From UBA7672 sp040398465 (GTDB lineage Bacteria; Pseudomonadota; Alphaproteobacteria; Caulobacterales; Hyphomonadaceae), in contig JBBAUA010000004.1 of NCBI GenBank assembly GCA_040398465.1, forward strand, positions 1 through 64,000: 64,000 nt of DNA. The letters run 5' to 3'. Positions 25,757 to 33,533 of the stretch are shown one piece after another; within the stretch, counting starts at the first letter, position 1; the number at the start of each line of letters is the position of its first letter. A program made the translations under genes and the position numbers. Below the pieces are notes generated by a model. That model made no database searches, was not told the origin of the DNA, and saw only the letters and a list, made by a program, of their open reading frames with translations.

Positions 25757-26524
25757 CTACTGGGCCGGCGGCGTCGAAGCAGGGGTGGCGGGGGTCGTGG
25801 TCGCTGGCGTCGTCTCTGCTGGCGGCGCCTCGACATCCGTCGGGATCGGCTTGCCGGCCAGCTTGGCTTCGATCGCTGCGGAGAGATGTTCCCAGCCGCG
25901 GTTTTCAACCTTCTCGCCATTCAGGAAGAAAGTCGGCGTGCCGCTGATCTTCATTTTGGGATCGGGATTGGCGAAAGCATCATCGTGCGACTTCTTGATC
26001 GAGGCGCGGAGCTCGGGCTGGTGGTCGATGCAGGTGCGCATCTCTTCGAGCGTGATGCCGTTGGCGGCTGCGACCTGGGCGAGCACCGGTAGCGCCTTGC
26101 CTTCACGCGCCGCATCCAGCAGGTCCGCCTGCGCGGTGAAGATGGCGTCGATCATGGTGTGGAACTTCTCGGGCCCCTCGCAGCGCGCGACAGAGGCCAG
26201 CACCACGCCGAAACCGTCGGTCGCCTTTCCATCCGGTCCGGCTTCGAGCGGATAGTCGCGGTAGATGTACCGCACCTTGCCGGTGTCGATGTAGGTGGAC
26301 TTGAGGCGCGGGAATATCTGTTTCGCGAAGTCACGACAGACATGGCAGGTCAGCGCCGCGTACTCGACCAGTTCGAGAGGCGCATCCGGGCTGCCGATCG
26401 GCACGTCGCCAATCACCGGCGTCACCGGCACGGGCGTGAAGTCCGACACCGGCTTTGCTGGCTCGCCATTGCAGGCGGCGAGCAAGGCGGCGGCGGAGAG
26501 GGCGGTGGCGAAAGCGCGGATCAT
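25757..26524 (-). CDS. DsbA-like thiol-disulfide lipoprotein
   Basis: A 255-residue lipoprotein (MIRAFATALSAAALLAAC, C18 lipidated) with a thioredoxin fold, active site CHVC at 60-63, the insertion with VARCEGPEKFH, and cis-Pro loop GTPTFFLNG. The C-terminal ~22 residues are a low-complexity Thr/Pro/Ala tail. First gene of the DsbA pair upstream of smc, with dciA further upstream. The start is the ATG of the signal peptide; the extension before it is not signal-like. Confidence 0.9.
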   Translation of the reverse strand: MIRAFATALSAAALLAACNGEPAKPVSDFTPVPVTPVIGDVPIGSPDAPLELVEYAALTCHVCRDFAKQIFPRLKSTYIDTGKVRYIYRDYPLEAGPDGKATDGFGVVLASVARCEGPEKFHTMIDAIFTAQADLLDAAREGKALPVLAQVAAANGITLEEMRTCIDHQPELRASIKKSHDDAFANPDPKMKISGTPTFFLNGEKVENRGWEHLSAAIEAKLAGKPIPTDVEAPPAETTPATTTPATPASTPPAQ

Positions 26525-26616
26525 CGGGCGTTCCTCGATTTGTCGGGCGGTTGTGGCCAAACTGCGGGGGCGGGTCAACGTCGCGCCCCGTTACAAAGCC
26601 ATGTGTCTCGAAGGCG

Positions 26617-27147
26617 TTATCGCTTGCGAAGTCCGGTCAGGATCGCCTCGCCCAGTCCCGACAGGGCCGATCGCACAGCCTTGTCCTTCACCGTGGCCAA
26701 TTCCTGCACCATGGCGGCGCGTTGTTCTGGGGTGAGGGGGCGGGGGATAACCAGCGAAAGCTGCTTTGGCGGCGCGGTTTGTATGATCTTCAGCGCGGTG
26801 ATCTTCGAGCCCGAGGCGAGGTTCACCCGCTCCAGGATGTGCTCTTTCGAATGCTGGATGATCGGGGCGGCCGCCGAGGGCGCGCGCAGGTGGAGCACGC
26901 TGCCGCCCTTAGCCCGTGCGACCCGTACCGGCTCTGTGATGGCGGCGAGGCGCAGGCCGACGATTTCAGGCCAGCGCGATTTCAGGGTTTCCGGCGCGGG
27001 CCCTGCATCCTTCAGGATCGGGCGAAGCGCCTTCTGCAGGGCGAAACCCATCGGCTTGGCGGGGCGATAGACGGGCACGGCATGGGTGGTCGCAAGGCGT
27101 TCTTCCGCCGCGCGCTCTCGTTCCAGCTCATCCCAGTCGATGGACAT
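26617..27147 (-). CDS. dciA: DciA-like DUF721 protein
   Basis: A 176-residue protein: a charged N-terminus (MSIDWDELERERAAEERLAT), then the DUF721 core with LKSRWPEIVGLRLAAITEPVRV and VLHLRAPSAAAPIIQHSKEHILERVN. DUF721/DciA proteins load the replicative helicase DnaB in bacteria lacking DnaC or DnaI. It lies head-to-head with mutY and upstream of DsbA-like genes and smc, the usual alphaproteobacterial order. The start was set at MSIDW; a longer frame overlaps the mutY start. Confidence 0.85.
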   Translation of the reverse strand: MSIDWDELERERAAEERLATTHAVPVYRPAKPMGFALQKALRPILKDAGPAPETLKSRWPEIVGLRLAAITEPVRVARAKGGSVLHLRAPSAAAPIIQHSKEHILERVNLASGSKITALKIIQTAPPKQLSLVIPRPLTPEQRAAMVQELATVKDKAVRSALSGLGEAILTGLRKR

Positions 27148-27211
27148 GGCCGTACCTTGCCAGCTTTCGCGTTTCGTCGGAATGGCCGCATGCAGAATGC
27201 GTCCAGGATAG

Positions 27212-28285
27212 ATGACCGTCCACAGCCTCAGGAAGATGCTCACAGCGGTGGATCGCTGGTACCGGCGCCACGCGCGGGCGTTGCCCTGGCGCGTCGGTCC
27301 GGCGGAGCGGGATGCCGGCATGCGACCCGATCCCTATCGCGTCTGGCTCAGCGAAGTGATGTTGCAGCAGACCACGATTCCGCACGCAACGCCGTATTTC
27401 GAGCGCTTCGTGGCGCGCTGGCCGACGGTCGAAAAACTGGCGGGGGCCGGCTGGGACGATGTGTCCGCGGCGTGGGCCGGGCTGGGTTATTACAGCCGCG
27501 CGCGCAACCTGTACGCCTGTGCAAAAGCCATCGCTGCGCGTGGGAGCTTTCCACAGGAGGCGAAAGGCCTCCGCGCTCTTCCCGGCGTGGGTCCCTACAC
27601 CGCAGCGGCCATCGCTTCGATCGCATTCGACGAACGCATCGCTCCGGTCGATGGCAATATTGAGCGTGTCGTCTCGCGTCTGTGGGCCATTCCGTCGGAC
27701 CGCACCGAAGCGGGCTGGCGCGCAGCGAAGGTAACGATCTCCGCGCGCGCACAGGCGTTGGCGGATGCGCTGCCGAAGGAGGGCCGCGCTGGCGATCTGG
27801 CGCAGGCGTTAATGGATCTTGGCGCGACGGTGTGCACGCCGAAGAAACCGAACTGCCTGATTTGTCCGCTGAACACGCTCTGCGCGGCACGTGCCGAGGG
27901 CGATCCGGATCGCTATCCGATGAAAGCCGAGAAGCGCGCGGTACCGACGCGCTTTGGCGCGGCCTTCGTCCTGATGCGTGGCGACCAGGTCATGCTGGTG
28001 CGCCGTCCGCCATCGGGACTGCTTGGCGGAATGATGATGCCGCCGACGAGTGCGTGGACGGAAGCGAAGTCCGACGATCCGCTAGAAGGCGCGCCGGGTG
28101 AGTTTGCGTGGGAGCATGTTGGCGAGATCCGCCATGTCTTCACGCACTTTGCGTTGAAGCTGAATGTGTGGCGCGCCATCGCACCGGCGCGTGCGAAAAC
28201 GTCAGGCGAATGGATGAATAGCGATGACGCGTTGGTTGCCCTGCCGACCGTGGGCAGGAAAGCTGTCGCGCTGGCCGTTCGTTAG
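27212..28285 (+). CDS. mutY: A/G-specific adenine glycosylase
   Basis: A 357-residue MutY. Catalytic Glu48 is in WLSEVMLQQTT, the helix-hairpin-helix is LPGVGPYTAAAI at 123-134, catalytic Asp147 is in PVDGNIERV, and the 4Fe-4S cluster cysteines are C208, C215, C218 and C224. The C-terminal third is a Nudix-like 8-oxoG recognition domain (GLLGGMMMPPTSAW). It removes A mispaired with 8-oxoG. ATG start; divergent from dciA. Confidence 0.96.
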   Translation: MTVHSLRKMLTAVDRWYRRHARALPWRVGPAERDAGMRPDPYRVWLSEVMLQQTTIPHATPYFERFVARWPTVEKLAGAGWDDVSAAWAGLGYYSRARNLYACAKAIAARGSFPQEAKGLRALPGVGPYTAAAIASIAFDERIAPVDGNIERVVSRLWAIPSDRTEAGWRAAKVTISARAQALADALPKEGRAGDLAQALMDLGATVCTPKKPNCLICPLNTLCAARAEGDPDRYPMKAEKRAVPTRFGAAFVLMRGDQVMLVRRPPSGLLGGMMMPPTSAWTEAKSDDPLEGAPGEFAWEHVGEIRHVFTHFALKLNVWRAIAPARAKTSGEWMNSDDALVALPTVGRKAVALAVR

Positions 28286-28288
28286 GAT

Positions 28289-28996
28289 CTAGTGCGGAGC
28301 AGGCGCCGGTGTGGCCGGAGCTGCAGGGGCAGGCGCTGCGGGCGCAGTCCCATCCGCAGGCCCGGGAGTTGCGCCATCAACAGGCGGCGCAGCGCCGTCG
28401 ACCGGAGCGGCTCCATCGACAGGCGGGGCCGCCGTCGGGGGCAACGGGGCCGGCAGCGGAATGCTCTCGCCGCCCAGCGTGCGCAGGTAGGCGATGAGGT
28501 TCATCCGGTCTTCGAGGCCGGTGACGCGGCTGTTGATGCCGGCGAAGTTCATGATCGTGGCCGAAGCAAAGCCCTTCGGACGCTCAAGGAAAAGGTTGAG
28601 GTTCTCGTAGGTCCAGGCGCCTTCGTGGTCGGAGAGCGACCCGGGGCCGGCCGAGTATTTGAAGCCAGCTACCGAGCCGATGTCCCGGTTGAGAATGCCG
28701 TACAAGGGCGGGCCCTGAAGGATGGCGCCGCCCGGATCGAAGTTATGGCACTGGACGCACTTCTTGTGCTGCTCTTCGCCCTTCGCCACATCGGCGGCGG
28801 CCAGGAGGAGGCCGTAGTCGACCGGGCCTTCGGCCGCTTCTTCCACGACGGTCTCTGTCGGGACGTCAACGGCATACGCCGCGACCTCGTGCTCCGTCGT
28901 GTGGAACAGGGAGTGGGACGCCTCATTGATCCCGATCAGGGCGAGGCCTGTGCCAAGGACGCAGAACGCGATCTTGTTGAAGCCCAGATCACTCAT
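28289..28996 (-). CDS. Membrane-anchored cytochrome c
   Basis: A 235-residue class I c-type cytochrome (CycM/c552-like). An uncleaved N-terminal anchor (KIAFCVLGTGLALIGI, about 9-24) is followed by a linker, heme-binding CVQCH at 80-84, PLYGILNRDIGSVAGFKYS, and the axial Met149 in ATIMNFAGI. The last ~50 residues are a Pro/Ala tail with PVDGAA-type repeats, unusual for this family. Likely carries electrons from bc1 to terminal oxidases on the periplasmic face. The start is MSDLGFNK; the longer frame is not conserved-looking. Confidence 0.9.
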   Translation of the reverse strand: MSDLGFNKIAFCVLGTGLALIGINEASHSLFHTTEHEVAAYAVDVPTETVVEEAAEGPVDYGLLLAAADVAKGEEQHKKCVQCHNFDPGGAILQGPPLYGILNRDIGSVAGFKYSAGPGSLSDHEGAWTYENLNLFLERPKGFASATIMNFAGINSRVTGLEDRMNLIAYLRTLGGESIPLPAPLPPTAAPPVDGAAPVDGAAPPVDGATPGPADGTAPAAPAPAAPATPAPAPH

Positions 28997-29195
28997 GGGT
29001 TGGCCCTGCTCCAGTCCCTTGCGGACGCTTGGACAGGCTCGATTCGAGCCCGCGCGCGCGAGGCTTTCTTGCATTTCAGCGCCGGTGCGGCAACCGGAGA
29101 CGGCCCGGCGAAATGACGCACAGTCCCGGCCGCGACGGGGCGGCTAAACCCCTATTTCCGTTGCCAAGTTCGGCCTGACACGGGCATAGAGGCGC

Positions 29196-30047
29196 ATGAG
29201 CAAGATTGCCTTCCAGGGGGAGCTGGGCGCCAACTCCCACATCGCCTGCCACGAGGTTTATCCGGACCTCGAGCCGATGCCGTGCCCAACATTCGAGGAC
29301 GTCTTCCAGGCGGCCGCGACGGGCGAGGCGCAGCTCGCCATGATCCCTGTGGAAAACTCGATCGCGGGCAGGGTGGCTGATATCCACCACCTGCTGCCCA
29401 CATCGCCGCTCCAGATCATCGCCGAACATTTCATGCCGATCCGCTTCCAGCTGATGGGCCTCAGGGGCTCGTCGCTGCGGCAGATCAAGGCCGCGCACAG
29501 CCACATCATGGGGCTGGGCCAGTGCCGGAACTTCCTGCGGGCGCGGGGCATCGTTGCGAAGACGAGCTCGGACACGGCAGGCGCCGCGCGCGAGGTGCGC
29601 GATCTTGGCGATCCGACGCAGGCAGCGATCGCCCCCCGCCTGGCGGCGGAGGTCTACGGTCTCGATATCCTTGCCGAAAACATCGAGGACGCCGCCCACA
29701 ACACCACGCGGTTCGTGATCATGAGCCGCGAGGCCAATATGCCCGACCGTGGTGACGGGAAGGGGTGGGTCACCGCCTTTGTCTTCCGCGTGCGGAACGT
29801 GCCGTCTGCGCTTTACAAGGCGATGGGCGGGTTTGCGACCAATGGCGTCAACATGACCAAGCTGGAAAGCTACCAGATCGGCGGGTCCTTCTCGGCGACG
29901 CAATTCTATGCCGAAGTCGAGGGCCATCCTGACGACGCCCCGCTACAGCGCGCGCTTGAGGAGTTGGGCTTCTTCTCCACCCAGGTCCGTCATCTTGGCG
30001 TCTTTGCAGCCCATCCCTACCGCACACGGGCAGCTGCGCTCAGCTGA
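29196..30047 (+). CDS. pheA: Prephenate dehydratase
   Basis: A 283-residue monofunctional PheA without chorismate mutase. The PDT domain (1-180) has IAFQGELGANSH, MIPVENSIAGRV and the catalytic Thr-Arg-Phe in HNTTRFVIMSR; the ACT domain (about 195-275) has ALYKAMGGFATNGVNMTKLESYQI, whose ESYQ loop binds phenylalanine for feedback inhibition. It converts prephenate to phenylpyruvate. ATG start 200 bases upstream of and divergent from the cytochrome c gene. Confidence 0.96.
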   Translation: MSKIAFQGELGANSHIACHEVYPDLEPMPCPTFEDVFQAAATGEAQLAMIPVENSIAGRVADIHHLLPTSPLQIIAEHFMPIRFQLMGLRGSSLRQIKAAHSHIMGLGQCRNFLRARGIVAKTSSDTAGAAREVRDLGDPTQAAIAPRLAAEVYGLDILAENIEDAAHNTTRFVIMSREANMPDRGDGKGWVTAFVFRVRNVPSALYKAMGGFATNGVNMTKLESYQIGGSFSATQFYAEVEGHPDDAPLQRALEELGFFSTQVRHLGVFAAHPYRTRAAALS

Positions 30048-30123
30048 GCTGCCGGCCGACAAGGCCTTGCCGCGGCCCAATCATCGTCACATTTGAGCGG
30101 TGATATCCTGCCCTGTCGCGGGG

Positions 30124-30223
30124 NNNNNNNNNNNNNNNNNNNNNNNNNNNNNNNNNNNNNNNNNNNNNNNNNNNNNNNNNNNNNNNNNNNNNNNNNNNNN
30201 NNNNNNNNNNNNNNNNNNNNNNN
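30124..30223. other. Scaffold gap 2 (100 N)
   Basis: Exactly 100 N between pheA and the outer membrane protein gene. The flanking bases share no obvious overlap, so the true gap size is unknown. The missing sequence may include the promoter of the outer membrane protein gene. Confidence 0.95.
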
Positions 30224-30243
30224 GAAACCAGAGCTGGGTCTTA

Positions 30244-30269
30244 CCGTCGGGATCACGCAATCCCGACGG
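30244..30269. repeat. Perfect 10-base inverted repeat upstream of the OMP gene
   Basis: CCGTCGGGAT (30244-30253) and ATCCCGACGG (30260-30269) with a 6-base loop. In the 5' leader of the outer membrane protein gene it could be an mRNA-stabilising hairpin or an operator. Confidence 0.6.
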
Positions 30270-30276
30270 AACCCCG

Positions 30277-30304
30277 CTCCAGACATCAAACTGGAGTCTT
30301 CCCC
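30277..30304 (+). promoter_or_regulatory. Hairpin covering the ribosome binding site
   Basis: CTCCAG (30277-30282) can pair with CTGGAG (30291-30296) over an 8-base loop. The GGAG in the second arm is the Shine-Dalgarno sequence, 8 bases before the ATG at 30305. Pairing would hide it, suggesting translational control. Confidence 0.5.
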
Positions 30305-30784
30305 ATGAAACTGAAAATCGCTCTCGCCGCCGCGTCCATGCTTGTCGCGCCGGCCTTCCTGACCGCCAACGCCCAGCAATCGGGCGTCTATGTTTCCGGC
30401 GGCTACACTTACTTCGACGGAGACGGCGGCGCTGAACTCGGCGGCGTCACGGGTCGCGTCGGCGTCAACCTCACCCCGAATTTCGCCATCGAAGGCGAAG
30501 GCACATTCGGCGTGACCGAAGATTCGGGCACAGAGCTCGACAGCCAGCTCGGCGCCTATGTCGTCGGCAAGCTGCCGATCAACCCGCAGTTCGACGTGTT
30601 CGCTCGCGTCGGCGTCGCCCGTATCGAAACCTCGCCGGGCGGCGATGAAGACGGCCTCGCTTACGGCGCAGGCGCCCAGTGGAACCTGACGTCGCAAGAC
30701 GGCATCCGCGGCGACTGGACCCGTAACGACTTCGACGCCGGCGATGTGGACGCGTTCTCGCTGTCCTACGTCCGCAGCTTCTAA
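30305..30784 (+). CDS. Outer membrane beta-barrel protein (OmpA/opacity type)
   Basis: A 159-residue protein: signal peptide to ANA at residue 23, then alternating strands (GVYVSGGYTYFDGDG, GRVGVNLTPNFAIEGEGTFG, GAYVVGKLPINPQFDVFARVGVAR) ending in an aromatic C-terminal strand (VDAFSLSYVRSF, terminal Phe). This is the pattern of 8-stranded Opa/OmpX-like barrels. The leader carries two hairpins, one over the ribosome binding site, and a strong terminator follows, so it is a monocistronic, probably abundant transcript. Confidence 0.85.
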   Translation: MKLKIALAAASMLVAPAFLTANAQQSGVYVSGGYTYFDGDGGAELGGVTGRVGVNLTPNFAIEGEGTFGVTEDSGTELDSQLGAYVVGKLPINPQFDVFARVGVARIETSPGGDEDGLAYGAGAQWNLTSQDGIRGDWTRNDFDAGDVDAFSLSYVRSF

Positions 30785-30821
30785 CCTGACTGCTCATCAA
30801 GGAGCACAGGTCTGATACGAG

Positions 30822-30851
30822 ACACCCCGTGGGCGCCCCACGGGGTGTTTT
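30822..30851 (+). terminator. Rho-independent terminator after the OMP gene
   Basis: ACACCCCGTGGG (30822-30833) and CCCACGGGGTGT (30837-30848) pair perfectly over a 3-base loop, followed by TTTTC. It lies 38 bases after the OMP stop and before the GNAT gene. Confidence 0.9.
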
Positions 30852-30892
30852 CGTATGTGCGGTCGTGCAAGTGTTGCCTCGGGGAGGCATGC

Positions 30893-31522
30893 ATGGCCGA
30901 AATTCGCATCAATGTTCTAGATCCTGCCGACGCAGGCGGGCTTGATCGCTGCTATGCGATCTATCGCGAGGCGATCCTCAAATCTGAACAGAGGCCCGAA
31001 GCGGACTTCAAGGCGCTCTTTGAGCGCACCGACTACCGCTTTGTTGTCGCACGCATGGATGAGCAGATTGTCGGCGTCGCCGTGTCATGGGCGCCTGCAC
31101 AGGCAGATTTCTGGCTGTTCGAATACGCCGCTGTGTCACCAGAAGTGCGCGGGATGCAGATCGGCTCACATCTTCTGAAGGCAAGCATGGCCATTCTCGG
31201 TCTGCAGCGCGTCGCGCTGATAGAGGTCGATGCCGATATGGGATCCGACGAGCAGGCGCGCCGGTTGCGTTTTTACCAGCGACTCGGCGCGCGCCGCCTG
31301 CGCGGCCTCGACTATATCCTGCCGCTTGATGCCTTCGGCACGCCGCCGCCGATGGTCATGCTGGCGTTGACGCCTCCGGGAGTTGGCGGCGTCTCGGTGA
31401 TGATCGTGGAAGACTGGTTGCGGCGCATCTACTACGAAGTCTATGGCAAGGGCCTTGACGATCCGCGCCTGGCGAAAATGATCGACCCGCTGCCGGACCA
31501 GATCCAGCTCGATTCGATCTAG
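30893..31522 (+). CDS. GNAT family N-acetyltransferase
   Basis: A 209-residue protein with a GNAT core: strands VVARMDEQIVGVAVSW, then EYAAVSPEVRGMQIGSHLLKA, where VRGMQIGSHL is the acetyl-CoA pyrophosphate loop (usual R/QxxGxG/A), and FYQRLGARRL. A 60-residue C-terminal extension follows. The acceptor is unknown. ATG start selected after the GGGGAGG ribosome binding site. Its TAG and the nudC stop share the palindrome CTAG (31519-31522). Confidence 0.8.
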   Translation: MAEIRINVLDPADAGGLDRCYAIYREAILKSEQRPEADFKALFERTDYRFVVARMDEQIVGVAVSWAPAQADFWLFEYAAVSPEVRGMQIGSHLLKASMAILGLQRVALIEVDADMGSDEQARRLRFYQRLGARRLRGLDYILPLDAFGTPPPMVMLALTPPGVGGVSVMIVEDWLRRIYYEVYGKGLDDPRLAKMIDPLPDQIQLDSI

Positions 31523-32502
31523 CCGCGCTCCAGCCACGCCTTGATGACGTGATGCGCGATCGCGAATGCTGGCGGCGCGAATGCGTCCGGATTGGTCCCG
31601 GCCATCATCGACCGCGCCTCTTCCCGCGTGAACCATTTCGCCGCTTCGATCTCGGTGGCGTCGATGTTGATCTCATCGCCATCGGCTTCGAGGATCAGGC
31701 CGATCATCAGCGAGGACGGGAAGGGCCAGGGCTGGCAGAACAGGTAGTCGGCGCGCGTCGTGCAGCGCACGCCTGCTTCCTCGAATATCTCGCGTGCGGC
31801 GGCCTGTTCGATCGTCTCGCCCGGCTCGACAAAGCCCGCGAGACACGACCAGAAGCCCGGACGCCACGCGGCCTGACGGCCTAGCAGGCATCGGTCGTTG
31901 TGCACCGCCAGCATGATCGCGACGGGGTCGACACGCGGGAAATGCTCCGCGCCGCAGTCATCGCATTTCCGCTTCCAGCCCGCTTCTTCTGCCGTCGTGC
32001 GCGTTCCGCAATTGGCGCAGAAGCCGTGCCGCCGATGCCATTCGAACAACGCCCGCGCAGTCGCCGCAGCGCCGCCCTCGAAGGGCGAGAAGGCCGAGGC
32101 CGCTGCGCGGAAATCCTCGAACACGCCCAGTCCAGCGATCGGCGAGCTGTCGAGACTGAAGGACGACGGCAATTCCAGCGCAAACACAGGCGAGCCCTTC
32201 ACCGTCTCGCCAAGAAACAGGCGTTGCGCCTTGGGGCTCAGCATCGCCGCCTGCGCGCCGAGCCAGAGGATCGGCCGACCGGGCGCCAGCCGCGCGCCGA
32301 TCTGCATGGGGCCCGATGGCGGCGCGGAGCCCTCGACCAGCGGCATGCCCTCGCGCATCAGCAGGATCTGCGCGCGCTCGGATGCGATCGCTGCATCGAG
32401 CCACGCCTTGTCGCGCCGGTGGTGCGCCGCGCGGTCGAGCCCTGATGGCACGAGGGGTATGTCAACGGCGGCGCGTGACAGGGGCTCTTGCAAGGGGGGC
32501 AC
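31519..32502 (-). CDS. nudC: NAD+/NADH diphosphatase NudC
   Basis: A 327-residue protein. The zinc ribbon is C162, C165, C180, C183; the Nudix box GFVEPGETIEQAAAREIFEEAG occupies 223-244; and QPWPFPSS at 257-264 is the NADH-pyrophosphatase signature. It splits NAD(H) to NMN(H) and AMP and in E. coli removes NAD caps from RNA. It starts at GTG, whose G is the last base of the TAG stop of the TIR gene (TAGTG), so the two are translationally coupled. Confidence 0.93.
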   Translation of the reverse strand: MPPLQEPLSRAAVDIPLVPSGLDRAAHHRRDKAWLDAAIASERAQILLMREGMPLVEGSAPPSGPMQIGARLAPGRPILWLGAQAAMLSPKAQRLFLGETVKGSPVFALELPSSFSLDSSPIAGLGVFEDFRAAASAFSPFEGGAAATARALFEWHRRHGFCANCGTRTTAEEAGWKRKCDDCGAEHFPRVDPVAIMLAVHNDRCLLGRQAAWRPGFWSCLAGFVEPGETIEQAAAREIFEEAGVRCTTRADYLFCQPWPFPSSLMIGLILEADGDEINIDATEIEAAKWFTREEARSMMAGTNPDAFAPPAFAIAHHVIKAWLERG

Positions 32503-33188
32503 TAAAGCTTCCTGATATTGCCTCGGAAGCGCTCTATGGCACGCCGCTGCGCAACCACGCCATAGGCGCCCAGCGACAGCACGGTCAGCAGCGTCCGCCC
32601 TGCGCCACCAAGACGCCGCACCGGTTTCCCATGCCCATCCGTCAGACCGACATAGGCGCTCGCCTGCATGGGTGGCGCATGTTCGGGATCGACCGCATCG
32701 CGGATCATCGCCCCGATCGCCGCGTCCAGCTGGCGTTCCTTTTGTTCAAACGACTCCGCAGGCGGCGGGGGCGGGGGGGCTGGAATGGCCAGTTTTCCGG
32801 CAAGGCGCGCCAGCAGGTCGGCCAGTTCATCGACCCGCATCATCGGCTCGGGCTGCGCCTGTATCCAGTTGCGATCCGCCAGCAGATGAAGATAGCCGCC
32901 CTTGGGCAGGCCAGCCTCGATCAGGAGCGGCACGACGGGCTTGCCCTGCGAATCGGCAACGGCCAGTTCCCGCCGCATCCGGTCCGAGCGATTGCAGTCC
33001 TGTGAGAAGAGGAGGGCTACGATCCCGGCACCCCGGATGGCCGTATCGACCTCGGCCTCGGTGCTGACTTCAGCCGCCAGCGTTGCATCGTACCAGGCCG
33101 AAACACCCCGCTCATCCAGCTTGCGGGCGAGATAAGCCGCCAGTTCCCGGTCGCCCCGCGCGAAAGAGATAAAGACGTCGCGGCTCAT
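32502..33188 (-). CDS. TIR domain protein
   Basis: A 228-residue protein starting MSRDVFISFARGDRELA. The TIR domain (1-115) has box 1 DVFISF, AWYD at 31-34, LLFSQDCNRSDRMRREL at 59-75 with E74 at the place of the NADase catalytic glutamate (usual S-x-WC-x-x-E-L), and KPVVPLLIE. A Pro-run (136-143) leads to a C-terminal region with one hydrophobic stretch (TLLTVLSLGAYGVVA, about 199-213) and a basic end. TIR domains cleave NAD or act as scaffolds. It overlaps nudC by one base. A longer frame from 33320 exists but its extra 44 residues look non-conserved. Confidence 0.82.
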   Translation of the reverse strand: MSRDVFISFARGDRELAAYLARKLDERGVSAWYDATLAAEVSTEAEVDTAIRGAGIVALLFSQDCNRSDRMRRELAVADSQGKPVVPLLIEAGLPKGGYLHLLADRNWIQAQPEPMMRVDELADLLARLAGKLAIPAPPPPPPAESFEQKERQLDAAIGAMIRDAVDPEHAPPMQASAYVGLTDGHGKPVRRLGGAGRTLLTVLSLGAYGVVAQRRAIERFRGNIRKL

Positions 33189-33319
33189 GCGGGGCTCGTT
33201 CCCGGTTCGGGCGCGGGGACCGGCCGCACGCGAGTCTCGGTGTCCATCAGCCCGCGTTTCAAACGAGATAGTTTCAGGAATAGCAAAGGCGTCCCCCAAC
33301 GACTCATCCACGTCTAACA

Positions 33320-33348
33320 TTGCAGGGTGAACGCGGACTTCCTATAAG
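33320..33348 (+). promoter_or_regulatory. Sigma-70 type promoter of the SRP RNA gene
   Basis: TTGCAG (33320-33325), a 17-base spacer and TATAAG (33343-33348), 5 bases before the first paired base of the SRP RNA at 33353. The hexamers and spacing fit a housekeeping promoter. Confidence 0.75.
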
Positions 33349-33352
33349 GAAA

Positions 33353-33448
33353 GTGCAGGCTGGTTGCGGACGGGCGGTTCGCCAACCCGGTCAGGTCCGG
33401 AAGGAAGCAGCCGTAACGAGTTTAGCTCGGGTCGCGACCAGCCTGCAC
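33353..33448 (+). ncRNA. ffs: Signal recognition particle RNA, small (4.5S) type
   Basis: The universally conserved SRP domain IV hairpin is present: GGTCAGGTCCGG followed by AAGGAAGCAGCC at 33389-33412, with the asymmetric loop and GGAA tetraloop. The ends GTGCAGGCTGG (33353) and CCAGCCTGCAC (to 33448) pair to close a hairpin of about 96 nt. It binds Ffh for cotranslational targeting to the membrane. Location just upstream of dnaX-ybaB is typical in alphaproteobacteria. The rest of the 345-base gap between the TIR gene and dnaX shows nothing else clear. Confidence 0.95.
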
Positions 33449-33533
33449 CTCACGCCATCGCATTCCACAACAGATTCGGGAGGTTGGCCCCGCTCGGTTG
33501 GCGATTCCTCTTCTTGTGGGCCATATAGCGTCC

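Noticed and set aside
32502..33320. TIR gene as part of a known CBASS, Thoeris or similar operon
   Set aside because: No cyclase, ThsA-like, SIR2 or Argonaute gene is adjacent; only nudC is coupled. Kept as a possible new pairing instead.
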